From assembly GCA_016212885.1 (NCBI GenBank), contig JACRDO010000119.1, positions 1 to 32,467 on the forward strand: a stretch of DNA of 32,467 nt. Reading direction: 5' to 3'. Of the stretch, positions 13,961 through 21,131 are shown piece by piece. The number at the start of each line of letters is the position of its first letter. Within the stretch, counting starts at the first letter, position 1. The stretch comes from Elusimicrobiota bacterium (GTDB lineage: Bacteria > Elusimicrobiota > Elusimicrobia > UBA1565). The notes beneath the pieces are model-generated. The model saw only the letters and a program-made list of their open reading frames with translations. It was not told where the DNA came from and searched no databases. The position numbers were made by a program, and so were the translations under genes.

Positions 13961-16772
13961 CGACATCCGGATCCATCTCGACAACATCGACTCCCTCCAG
14001 AGCATCGACACGGCGCGCATGGCTCTGCGCTGGGCCTTGGAGCGCCTGGCTTCCCTGGAGAGGCTCAAGGCGGACCTGGAGGCCCGGGCGGAGGACGAGA
14101 AGCGCCTGCGCAGGAAGAGCGAGGAGGCCCTCCACGACCTGGAGCGCGCCGTAGCCCGCCGGATCTCGGAGGCCGAACAGCGGGGGATCTACCACGGGAA
14201 GCTCGCCGAGGTCCGCCTCAAGCAAAGGGAGCGCGCGCTCGACGATCGAGAGGCGCAGATCGACAAATTCCAGAAAGCCCAGAGCGCCCAGTGGGAGCAC
14301 GACATCCAGAGCATCCGCGACCAGTTCGAAGAGCAGCTGAGGCTGAGGATCGCAAACCTCGAGGAGCTCTACAAGACGCAGTACGCGGCCCCGCAGCAGG
14401 CATGGGACAAGGAGAAAGCCGCCCTCGCAGACGCCCTGTCCCAGCGGGAGCAGCGCCTGCGCGGCGAGGCCCAGCGCGTCCTGGACATGGAGGCCCAGCT
14501 GGCCAAGGCCGAGGCGGAGCTCCGGCGCTCCCAGGCGGAGACCCAGCAGAGCGCCCAGCGCCTGAGCGAGAGCGAGAGCGCCTGGAAGAAGGAGAACGAA
14601 GCCCTGCTGGCGGAGGCCCGGCAGTGGGACAAGAAGCTTCGGGAGGTCGAAGCGCGGCGCATGGACGCGGAGGCCGCGGGGCAGACGGCCCGGGAGGAGA
14701 CGCGGCAGCTCTCGGAGCGCATCGAGCAGCGCGAAGCCGCCTGGGAGGAGGAGAAGGCCAAGCTGCTGGAGGAAGCCGAGAGGTGGCGGCGCAAGCACCT
14801 GGAGCAGCCCCGGCACGAGGTCGAGCTCGAGGTCCGCAGGGCCTCCGCCGAAGAGGCCGCGGCCCGCGCCCGCGAAGAATCGAAAGCCCTGCTTGAAAGG
14901 GAGAGCCGGCTCGCGGAACAGCTCCGGGCCATGGCGGCCCAGCACGTGGATTTCGAAAGCCGCCGCTCGGAGGAACGGGAGCGATTCCTGGCCGAGCTCG
15001 CCCAAGCGCGCAAGGACGCCCAGGAGTTCGCGGCCGCGCGCGAGGCGGAGAAGTCCCTCCTGCAGGCGGAGCTGGAGGACTGGCGCCGGAAAGTCCCCGG
15101 GCAGCTCAAGCAGCTCAAGGATCTCGAGGTCCGACTGGCCGCGGCCGAGCAGAGAGAGCGCCGCGGCCTGGAGGACCTGGAGCAGGCGCGGGAACGGGAA
15201 AGCCGCCTCGCGCAAGCGCTCCAGGCCGCCGCGGCCAAGCAGGCGGAGGAAGGCCGCGCCTTCGAGGTCGAGAAGGCCGGGCTCTCCAAAGGCCTCGAGG
15301 ACTGGGAGCGGAGAGCCGGGGAACGCTCGGCGGAGCTGGAAGGGCTGCGCAAGCGCCTGGAAGAAGCCGAGGAAGCCGCGCGCCGCCTCCCGAAGGAGCT
15401 CCAGGAATCGCGCGGGAAGATCGGCCGGCTCGAGGAGCAGCTCCAGGCCGCCGCGGGCCAGCGCGTCGAGCTGCAGCTCTCCTTCGAGCGCGAGAAGGCC
15501 GGACTCGCCAAGAGCGTCGAGGAGCAGCGGCTCAAAGCCGAGGATGAGTCCTCCCTCCTGGCCGAGCTGAAGAAGCGCCTCACGGTCTCCGATGAGACCC
15601 TCCGCAGCGCGGTCGAGGATTCCAGGCTCCTGCGCGAACGCGAGGCCCGCATCGCCGAGCAGGTCCAAGCCATGGCGCTCCGGTACGCGGAGCTCGAGCG
15701 GATATCGGCCGAGGACCGGGGAAGGTTCGCCTCCGAGCAGGCCCAGCTGAGGCAGGCGGCCATAGACCGCGAGCGCGCCTGGGCCCAGGAGAAGGCCGAG
15801 CTCGTCAAAGAGCTCGAGGAGCGGCGGAGGACCGCTCCGGAGCAAGCCGCGCACCTGGCCGAGCTGGAGAAGCGCCTGGCGGACGCCCAGGAGGCCCGGC
15901 GCCGCCTATCGGAGGAGCAGGAGGCCGCCTGCGAACGGGAGAGGCGGCTCGCGGAGCAGGTCCAGGCGGAGGCCGAGCGCCGCGCTGAGGCCGAGCGCGC
16001 CTGGGAGGCGGAGAGGGTTCGCCTGGCCGCGGAGCTCGAGCAATGGCGCCGGAGAGCCGAGCGGAGCTCCCTCGATCTGGAGGAAACGCGCAAGCGCCTG
16101 GCGGAAGCCTTCGCGTCCGCGCAGGCCAGAGCCGAGGAGCTGGGGAAAGCGCGCGAGCTGGAGAGCCGGCTCGCTGAGCAGCTCGAGTCCGCGGCCGCCC
16201 GCGCCGCGGAGCAGGAGCGGGATTGGGAGCAGGATCGGGCCGGCCGAAGCAAGGAGCTTGAGCAGTGGCAGCAGCAGGCCCAAGAGCTCTCGGCGCGCCT
16301 GGCGATGATGGAGAAGAGCCTCGCGGAGGCGCAAGAGGCTCAGGGGCTCGCCCGCCAGGAGCTGGAAGCGGCGGGCGAGCGGGAGAGGCATCTCTCGGAG
16401 CAGTGCCAGGCCGCGCAGTCCAGGCAGTCGGAGCTGGAGCGCGGCTTAAGCGAGGAGAAGGCCGCCCTCAGCCGGGAGCTCAACGAGTGGCGCATCAAGG
16501 CGCATGAGCAGTCCCTGCGAATCGCGGACATCGTGGGGCGCGCCGCGGCCGCGGAGCAGAACCTCCAGCAGGCGAAGGAGGACCTCGCGCGCGAGGCGCA
16601 AGCCCGCAAGGAGCTGGAAGCCAAACGCCAAAGCCTCGAAGCGGAGATGGCCGGCCGCGAGCAGGAGCTGCTCGATGAGTTCCGGCACAAGCGCGCCGCG
16701 ATCGAGAGGCTCAAAGCCGAGGTGGAGGCCCGGATCGCGGAGATGACGCGCCTGCGCGCAAAGGGCGCGTAG
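13944..16772 (+). CDS. Very long coiled-coil protein with a 74/99-residue repeat
   Basis: The 942-residue protein is almost entirely Glu/Arg/Lys/Ala/Leu-rich coiled coil with no membrane segment or signal peptide. A short non-coil start (MEQPPDDIRIHLDNIDSLQ) may be a docking piece. From residue 322 onward seven units begin with a variant of RLAEQLQAAA: starts at 322, 421, 495, 569, 668, 742 and 816. Spacings are 99, 74, 74, 99, 74, 74, so a 247-residue block occurs twice. Each unit contains E-[DQ]-W-x-R-R-like and L-x-x-L-x-x-R-L segments. 74 equals nine heptads plus one 11-residue step, and the extra 25 equals two heptads plus 11, which would keep the coil in register with a stutter. It overlaps the propeller gene by 17 bp. 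A cytoskeletal or scaffold role is plausible; no homologue was recognised. Confidence 0.85.
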   Translation: MEQPPDDIRIHLDNIDSLQSIDTARMALRWALERLASLERLKADLEARAEDEKRLRRKSEEALHDLERAVARRISEAEQRGIYHGKLAEVRLKQRERALDDREAQIDKFQKAQSAQWEHDIQSIRDQFEEQLRLRIANLEELYKTQYAAPQQAWDKEKAALADALSQREQRLRGEAQRVLDMEAQLAKAEAELRRSQAETQQSAQRLSESESAWKKENEALLAEARQWDKKLREVEARRMDAEAAGQTAREETRQLSERIEQREAAWEEEKAKLLEEAERWRRKHLEQPRHEVELEVRRASAEEAAARAREESKALLERESRLAEQLRAMAAQHVDFESRRSEERERFLAELAQARKDAQEFAAAREAEKSLLQAELEDWRRKVPGQLKQLKDLEVRLAAAEQRERRGLEDLEQARERESRLAQALQAAAAKQAEEGRAFEVEKAGLSKGLEDWERRAGERSAELEGLRKRLEEAEEAARRLPKELQESRGKIGRLEEQLQAAAGQRVELQLSFEREKAGLAKSVEEQRLKAEDESSLLAELKKRLTVSDETLRSAVEDSRLLREREARIAEQVQAMALRYAELERISAEDRGRFASEQAQLRQAAIDRERAWAQEKAELVKELEERRRTAPEQAAHLAELEKRLADAQEARRRLSEEQEAACERERRLAEQVQAEAERRAEAERAWEAERVRLAAELEQWRRRAERSSLDLEETRKRLAEAFASAQARAEELGKARELESRLAEQLESAAARAAEQERDWEQDRAGRSKELEQWQQQAQELSARLAMMEKSLAEAQEAQGLARQELEAAGERERHLSEQCQAAQSRQSELERGLSEEKAALSRELNEWRIKAHEQSLRIADIVGRAAAAEQNLQQAKEDLAREAQARKELEAKRQSLEAEMAGREQELLDEFRHKRAAIERLKAEVEARIAEMTRLRAKGA

Positions 16773-16800
16773 GAGCGGACCTTCGATTGTTGTAAGCCGC

Positions 16801-16976
16801 ATGGCCAAAGTCCTCATAGCCGACGACGACCCGATCTTCCGGGAGCTCATGCGCGAGACCCCGGAAGGCCATGAGACGGTCATGGTCTCAAGCGGGGACC
16901 AGGTGGTCGCGTCGCTGAGGGATTTTCGCGCCCAGTCCACTTGAAATTCGACGCCCTCCTGCGCGCCGCCAGCTAA
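16801..16976 (+). pseudogene. Receiver-domain remnant with internal deletion
   Basis: ATG 16801 opens MAKVLIADDDPIFRELMRE, the classic first strand and helix of a response-regulator receiver with its acidic cluster D8-D10. The frame runs to a TGA after 47 residues, before any phosphoacceptor Asp could occur. Two frames over, immediately after it, TTG AAA TTC GAC begins LKFDALLRAAS and a TAA (16974-16976), which looks like the last helix of a receiver. The middle of the domain, roughly 60 codons, is missing and the frame is shifted. It follows the coiled-coil gene by 28 bp on the same strand, suggesting that the operon once ended with a functional receiver. A 47-residue peptide could still be made, but it could not be phosphorylated. 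Confidence 0.7.
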
Positions 16977-16994
16977 AACGGGCTGCGCCGTCGT

Positions 16995-17090
16995 CCCTAA
17001 CATCCAAACGACGTATTGAACTTTCCAAACGACTTATGTCCGAAGTTTGGACGTACCAAACCAACGTATTTCTGATGCTTGGTACGTCGG
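16995..17090. repeat. Family A palindromic element, copy A3
   Basis: TCCAAAC (17024-17030) pairs with GTTTGGA (17045-17051) around a 14-nt loop, and ACGTACCAA (17051-17059) pairs perfectly with TTGGTACGT (17079-17087) around a 19-nt loop. The order of motifs matches copy A2 over about 95 bp. Confidence 0.85.
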
Positions 17091-17093
17091 CTC

Positions 17094-17156
17094 GAAGGCG
17101 AATTATGCTGAGAATATCAATACTTTATGCATGCTTCCCCGGAATTTCCGTGGTAA
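17094..17156 (-). repeat. Family B repeat, copy B3 (minus orientation)
   Basis: On the minus strand it contains CGGAAATTCCGGGGAAGCATGCATAAAG and then TATTGATATTCTCAGCATAATT, read here in pieces of the family B order. It lies 4 bp after family A copy A3. Confidence 0.65.
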
Positions 17157-17166
17157 ACTTTCGTAG

Positions 17167-17298
17167 TCGGGCGTCACCTTGAGCGTAAATTATGATGGAA
17201 ATAGCGATACTTTCTGCATGCCCACCCGGAAAATCCGGGTAAGCATGCAAGAAGTGATGATAATTCCATCGCAATTCATCCGCGCACTGACGGCGGCG
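17167..17298. repeat. Family B repeat, full palindrome (copies B4 and B2 head to head)
   Basis: The centre at 17226-17239 is CCCGGA-AAA-TCCGGG. It is flanked on both sides by GCATGC and then by imperfect arms: ATTATGATGGAAATAGCGATACTTT on the left resembles the reverse complement of the right side. The outer ends carry CGTCA (17172-17176) and TGACG (17288-17292). The half-copies at 4569-4642 and 17094-17156 correspond to one arm plus the centre. Confidence 0.7.
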
Positions 17299-17571
17299 AC
17301 CCTGACAATAGGGAACGACACTGGATGTCATGGCAGTGAGCTCTGAAGCTGTTCAGACACACGGCGTTGTTGAATGCTTACTTTTGGATGGCGACCTGCG
17401 CAACGAAAAGTGTCGAAAATATAAGCATTTGTTTTGCTTGGACCTTCAGCGTTGAAAGTGAAATTTGAAAAAAGGTCGATATTTCCAGTAGATATTTATC
17501 TCGAAGTCGCCATCGGCCCGTATGGTTTCGATGATGCCCGTGCGCGCTCGTCGAGGAACCCGCTTCCCGAA
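17299..17571. other. AT-richer intergenic stretch without a supported gene
   Basis: No reading frame here resembles a protein. Base composition is visibly less GC-rich than the operons on either side and similar to the neighbouring BrnT/BrnA genes, suggesting a single acquired segment from about 17.0 to 18.2 kb. Confidence 0.5.
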
Positions 17572-17838
17572 CTATCTTTGGGAGAAGACCCCCGCCTTCA
17601 AATACTCCTTGATCAGCGACTGATACGGAACGTTGATCTCGTTGGCCTTCTCCTTGATGCGATTGAGGAGATACGTTGGGATGCGGATAGAAATAGGCCG
17701 CGAGGTAGGCTTGAGGTTGGGGAAACTGGCCCTCTCGAAGTCGCTGCGTTCATAGTACTGCGACAGATCGAGCTTGCCCCAGAACTTCCTTTCTTCATCC
17801 TCATTCTCAAACTTCGGAAGCTTAAGACTCTTTTTCAT
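17572..17838 (-). CDS. brnA: BrnA-like ribbon-helix-helix antitoxin
   Basis: The 88-residue protein has an acidic, aromatic N-terminal half (KFENEDEERKFWGKLDLSQY), expected to contact the toxin, and a C-terminal CopG-type DNA-binding part (RPISIRIPTYLLNRIKEKAN, then VPYQSLIKEYL). It overlaps the toxin gene by 17 bp and is downstream of it, the standard toxin-first order of brnTA. In studied systems BrnA dimers bind BrnT and together repress their own promoter; a palindromic site lies at that promoter here. Family assignment rests on the neighbour and domain pattern, and it may belong to the PF12441-type CopG antitoxins rather than to BrnA in the strict sense. Confidence 0.85.
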   Translation of the reverse strand: MKKSLKLPKFENEDEERKFWGKLDLSQYYERSDFERASFPNLKPTSRPISIRIPTYLLNRIKEKANEINVPYQSLIKEYLKAGVFSQR

Positions 17839-18115
17839 AGAGATGCATCTCCTTTCTGTTCACATCCCTTGCAGAAATAACCCTGATCTTCTTGCCGCGC
17901 TTCGTGAACACCACGAACAACAGCCGTTCTGCCTTGGTCTTGCCGATCAGCATCGACCTTTCCTCGCTACCGGAATGCAGGGGGTCCCGCGAAATGATCT
18001 TATGCTCGTCAAAGAAGACTTCTTCGCTTTCGCTGTCTCCCACATCATGCTTCTTGTTCTTTTCAGCGTTTCCGCGATCCCACTCAAATTCCAAGGCTCC
18101 CGGATCAATATGCAT
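17822..18115 (-). CDS. brnT: BrnT-like ribonuclease toxin
   Basis: The 97-residue protein carries the BrnT pattern: FEWDRGNAEKNKKHDV (10-25), VFFDEHKI (33-40), EERSMLIGKT (51-60), LLFVVFTKRGKKIRVISARD (65-84) and a closing HLYEKES. BrnT has a RelE-like fold and cuts RNA in characterised cases. The ATG at 18115 comes only 11 nt after a consensus -10 box, so the message has almost no leader. It is co-transcribed with the antitoxin gene, which starts inside its last codons. Codon and base use are less GC-rich than in the adjacent xyl operon, consistent with horizontal acquisition. Confidence 0.9.
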   Translation of the reverse strand: MHIDPGALEFEWDRGNAEKNKKHDVGDSESEEVFFDEHKIISRDPLHSGSEERSMLIGKTKAERLLFVVFTKRGKKIRVISARDVNRKEMHLYEKES

Positions 18116-18155
18116 GTATATACTGTATTATACACCAGGTGAGTGGTCCTGTCAA
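18115..18155 (-). promoter_or_regulatory. Strong consensus promoter and probable operator of brnTA
   Basis: On the minus strand TTGACA (18150-18155) and TATAAT (18127-18132) are both perfect and separated by exactly 17 bp. The inverted pair TGTATA (18115-18120) and TATACA (18129-18134) spans the -10 box and start site, a good place for autorepression by the antitoxin-toxin complex. Confidence 0.85.
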
Positions 18156-18280
18156 GGCCCCGCTGAGACATCTTCTGGATGCCCACCAGCCGCCTTGCGC
18201 ACTATCCGTGAGTGTCGCAAAAGTCAAACTTGGCTTTTCGGCCCCTCGTCGATCGGGAACTTCCCAATAGCAGCATCGTC

Positions 18281-19453
18281 TCAAGCCTTGTTCAGCCGCG
18301 TGTCGAGCCACACGGCCAAGGACAGCACCAGGCCGCGGGCGATGAACTTGAACTCGGGCGAGACGGCGAGCAGGGTCATCCCGTTGAGCAGGGTCGCCAT
18401 GATGAGGGCGCCGAAGAGCACCCCCAGCGCGGTCCCGCGGCCGCCCTTGAGGCTGGTGCCCCCGATCACGCAGGCCGCCACGGCGTCGAGCTCCATGAGC
18501 TCGCCCACCGTCGTGGTGGAGGCCCCGGCGTAGGCCGTCTGCAAAAATCCCGTCGCGGCCGTCACCGCGCCCATCACGGCGAAGGCCGAGATGACCACCC
18601 GGTCCACCGGGATGCCCGAAAGCACGGCCGCCTCCTCGTTGCCGCCGATGGCGTAGAGGTAGCGGCCGAAGGGGGTGTGCTCGGTGAGCACCACGACCGC
18701 GAGCGCCGCGGCGGCCAGGATCACGATGGGCAGGGGCACGCCGCGGAAGCGGTTCATGACCAGGACGAAGAGGAAGAGGAGCTGGGCCGAGACGAAGACG
18801 CCGAGGAAGCGCAGCTCGAAGTCCCGGCCTTCCTGCGCCGCGGCTGGGCGGCGCGCGGGTCGGACTCCGCTCGCGCCGTCCCGACGACGCTCAGGCCCGG
18901 CGGCGGGGCGCAGCTCTTGCCAGGCCAGCGCGGCGACGGCGGCCGCGGCCAGGAGGAGGCCCGCGGCGGGGGGGAGGTAATAGGTCGTGAGCAGGGAATA
19001 GAGGTTGCTCGTCCCTCCTTGGGACACCGGGACAGTTGCGTTGCGGATGACGAGCCAGAAGAGGCCCTTGAAGACCAGGAGCCCGCCCAGGGTGATGATG
19101 AAGGCCGGCATCTTCTGCTTGATGACGATGCTCCCCATGGCGGTCCACACCGCGACCGCGACCCCCGCGGCCAGGAGCATGGCGGCTGGCGCAGGCCAGT
19201 GATGGCGGAAGACCAGGACGCTCGCGATGCCGCCGATGAGCCCCACGCCGCTGCCCACCGAGAGGTCGATGTGCCCCGGCAGGATGACGAGGAACATGCC
19301 CAGCGCGAGCAGGGCCGTAGTGGAGAGCTCGATCATGAGCATCGAGAGGTTCCGGGGGCTCAGGAACTCGGGGGAGAGCGCGGCGAACACCCCGCCGATG
19401 AGGAGCAGGGCGAGCACGGCCGAGAAATCCCTCAGAAGGCGCTTCGCTTGCAT
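18281..19453 (-). CDS. xylH: Xylose-type ABC importer permease
   Basis: The 390-residue inner-membrane protein has about 10 hydrophobic segments and the ribose/xylose permease signatures: NLSMLMIELSTTALLALGM (35-53), GHIDLSVGSGVGLIGG (60-75), EEAAVLSGIPVDR, and VAACVIGGTSLKGGRGT near the C-terminus. It forms the channel through which XylF-delivered pentose passes. A cytoplasmic-type loop around residues 182-206 contains the family D repeat (GPERRRDGASGVRPARRP), Arg-rich and unlike the rest. The ATG is one nucleotide after the xylG stop, so translation is coupled. Length is normal, so the insert lies in a loop that varies in the family. Pentose specificity is inferred from XylF. Confidence 0.92.
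   Translation of the reverse strand: MQAKRLLRDFSAVLALLLIGGVFAALSPEFLSPRNLSMLMIELSTTALLALGMFLVILPGHIDLSVGSGVGLIGGIASVLVFRHHWPAPAAMLLAAGVAVAVWTAMGSIVIKQKMPAFIITLGGLLVFKGLFWLVIRNATVPVSQGGTSNLYSLLTTYYLPPAAGLLLAAAAVAALAWQELRPAAGPERRRDGASGVRPARRPAAAQEGRDFELRFLGVFVSAQLLFLFVLVMNRFRGVPLPIVILAAAALAVVVLTEHTPFGRYLYAIGGNEEAAVLSGIPVDRVVISAFAVMGAVTAATGFLQTAYAGASTTTVGELMELDAVAACVIGGTSLKGGRGTALGVLFGALIMATLLNGMTLLAVSPEFKFIARGLVLSLAVWLDTRLNKA
18870..18909. repeat. Family D repeat, copy D1 (in xylH)
   Basis: CGCGCCGTCCC, then GACGCTCAGGCCCGGCGGCG, matches 20408-20447 almost exactly over about 40 bp, with an A/C difference after CCCG. Both copies have the same orientation and lie in open frame of the host gene. 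Confidence 0.75.
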
Positions 19454-19454
19454 C

Positions 19455-21131
19455 TCAGGCGTGCCCCATGGCAGCTGCCAGCAGGTTCTCGGCTGCGGCC
19501 TCCTCGCGGGAGAATTCCCCGGCGATCTCCCCCTCGTGGAGCATGAGGATGCGGTCGCTCATGCCCATGAGCTCCGGCAGCTCGCTGGACACGAGGACCA
19601 CGGCCTTGCCGGCCTCGGTCAGGGAGTTGACGAACTCATAGACTTCGAGCTTGGCCCCCACGTCGATGCCGCGCGTCGGCTCGTCCAGGAAGATGACCGA
19701 GGGCTCGGTCATGAGCGCCTTGCCCAGGACCACCTTCTGCTGGTTCCCTCCCGAAAGGCCGGCCACCGCGGCCTGCCGGCCCGGGGCCTTGATGCGCAGG
19801 GAGGAGAAGAACCGGGCGTTGGCCTCTTCCTCGGCCGGGCGGTCCACCAGGCCGAGCCGGGTCATGCGCGAGATGGAGGCTAGGGAGAGGTTGAAGCCGA
19901 TGGACTGGCCCAGCACGAGCCCGTAGCGGCGCCGGTCCTCGCAGACCAGGGCCAGCCCGCGGCGGATCGCCTCCTCCGGGCGTCCCTTGAGCGGCCGGCC
20001 CTTGAGCTCCACGCTCCCGGCCAGGCGCCGGCCCCAGGCCCCGAAGATGTGCATGAGAAGCTCGGTGCGGCCCGCGCCCATGAGCCCGCCGATGCCCAGC
20101 ACCTCGCCGGCCCGGGCCTCGAAGGACACGCCCTTGAGGAAGGGCTCGTCCTTCCCGCTCGCGGCGACGTCGAGCCCCGAGACCCGCAGCAGGGTCTGGC
20201 CGGGCTTCGAGGCCCGCCGCGGGAAGAGATCCTCGATGTCGCGGCCCACCATGTGGCGGATGACCTCCCGTTGGTCGGTCCTGGCTGCGTCGAGAGTCGT
20301 GACGCTCGCCCCGTCGCGCAGGACCGTGATGCGGTCCGCCACGGCGAAGACCTCCGAGAGCTTGTGCGAGATGTAGATGCAGGAGACGGCGCGCGGGCCG
20401 TTCTCCTCTCGCGCCGTCCCGCCGACGCTCAGGCCCGGCGGCGGGGCCGCGGCCTTGGGGCCGCAGTCCTCGGAGGGCAGATGTTCTCCTCTCCCGGAGA
20501 GGGCCGCGGCCTTGGGGCCGCAGTCCTCGGAGGGCAGATGTTCTCCTCTCCCGGAGAGGGCGGCGCGCTTGCGCAGGTCCTTGAGTATGCCCAGCAGGAT
20601 CTCCGTCTCGGTCTCCGTGAGGGCCGAGGTCGGCTCGTCGAGGATGAGTATCTTCGATTCCTTGCGCAGGGCCTTGACGATCTCCAGCAGCTGCCGGCGC
20701 CCGGCGCCGAGGTCTTTAGCCTTGACATGGGGATCGATGTCCAGCCCGAAGCGCTCGAGCAGCTCGCGCGCCTGCCGGTAGACCCGCGGCCAGTCGATGA
20801 GCCCCCTGCGCTTCGGCTCCACGCCCAGGAAGATGTGCTCCGCTGCCGTCATCTCCGGCACCAGGGCCAGCTCCTGGCAGATCACCGCGATCCCCGCGGC
20901 CTCGGCGTCCGCGATGGAGTGGAATCGGGCGGGCCGGCCGCCCACGAAGAGCTCGCCTTCGTAGGAGCCGTAGGGATGGATGCCGGAGAGCAGCTTGATG
21001 AGGGTGGACTTGCCCGCCCCGTTTTCACCGCAGAGGGCGTGGATCTCGCCCGGGCGCAGGTCGAAGCTGACCCCCTTGAGGGCCGTCACTCCCGGGAAGC
21101 GCTTGACGATGCTCTCGGCGCGCAGGAGCAC
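19455..21131 (-). CDS. xylG: Xylose-type ABC importer ATPase, with a 58-residue repeat-derived insert
   Basis: The protein has 558 residues from GTG 21131 and two nucleotide-binding domains. Domain 1: Walker A GENGAGKST (35-43), signature region LGAGRRQLLE, Walker B ILILDEPTSA (161-170), switch His256 in YISHKLSEV. Domain 2 has the degenerate first loop GIGGLMGAGRTELL, typical of this family, LSGGNQQKVVLGKAL and IFLDEPTRGIDVG. Residues about 190-248, between ILKDLRKR and SCIYISHK, are encoded by two family C units and one family D unit; without them the length would be about 500, the normal size. The GTG shares its first base with the xylF stop codon. The insert separates the Walker B/D-loop from the switch strand, a place where family members have only a short turn, so it must loop out if the enzyme works. 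Confidence 0.92.
   Translation of the reverse strand: MLLRAESIVKRFPGVTALKGVSFDLRPGEIHALCGENGAGKSTLIKLLSGIHPYGSYEGELFVGGRPARFHSIADAEAAGIAVICQELALVPEMTAAEHIFLGVEPKRRGLIDWPRVYRQARELLERFGLDIDPHVKAKDLGAGRRQLLEIVKALRKESKILILDEPTSALTETETEILLGILKDLRKRAALSGRGEHLPSEDCGPKAAALSGRGEHLPSEDCGPKAAAPPPGLSVGGTAREENGPRAVSCIYISHKLSEVFAVADRITVLRDGASVTTLDAARTDQREVIRHMVGRDIEDLFPRRASKPGQTLLRVSGLDVAASGKDEPFLKGVSFEARAGEVLGIGGLMGAGRTELLMHIFGAWGRRLAGSVELKGRPLKGRPEEAIRRGLALVCEDRRRYGLVLGQSIGFNLSLASISRMTRLGLVDRPAEEEANARFFSSLRIKAPGRQAAVAGLSGGNQQKVVLGKALMTEPSVIFLDEPTRGIDVGAKLEVYEFVNSLTEAGKAVVLVSSELPELMGMSDRILMLHEGEIAGEFSREEAAAENLLAAAMGHA
20408..20559. repeat. Family D copy D2 plus tandem family C units C1 and C2 (inside xylG)
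   Basis: D2 occupies 20408-20447. Two 57-bp family C units follow at 20446-20502 and 20503-20559 and are identical to each other. Each unit has a GCGGCC-TTGG-GGCCGC hairpin, the short palindrome CCTCGGAGG and CCTCTCC-C-GGAGAGG. In the xylG frame one unit reads as the 19 residues ALSGRGEHLPSEDCGPKAA. Confidence 0.92.

Noticed and set aside
13878-16252. Two long minus-strand frames (658 and 627 codons) opposite the coiled-coil gene
   Set aside because: One is Leu/Gly-rich and the other Ser/Arg-rich; both are mechanical reflections of the repetitive Glu/Arg/Leu coiled-coil codons.
17125-17331. Minus-strand 68-codon frame through the B repeats
   Set aside because: It consists of repeat sequence only; similarity to the frame at 4529-4640 follows from shared DNA and not from evident protein conservation.
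20446-20559. Tandem 57-bp units as a CRISPR array
   Set aside because: The units abut directly with no spacers and lie within a coding frame; no cas genes are near.
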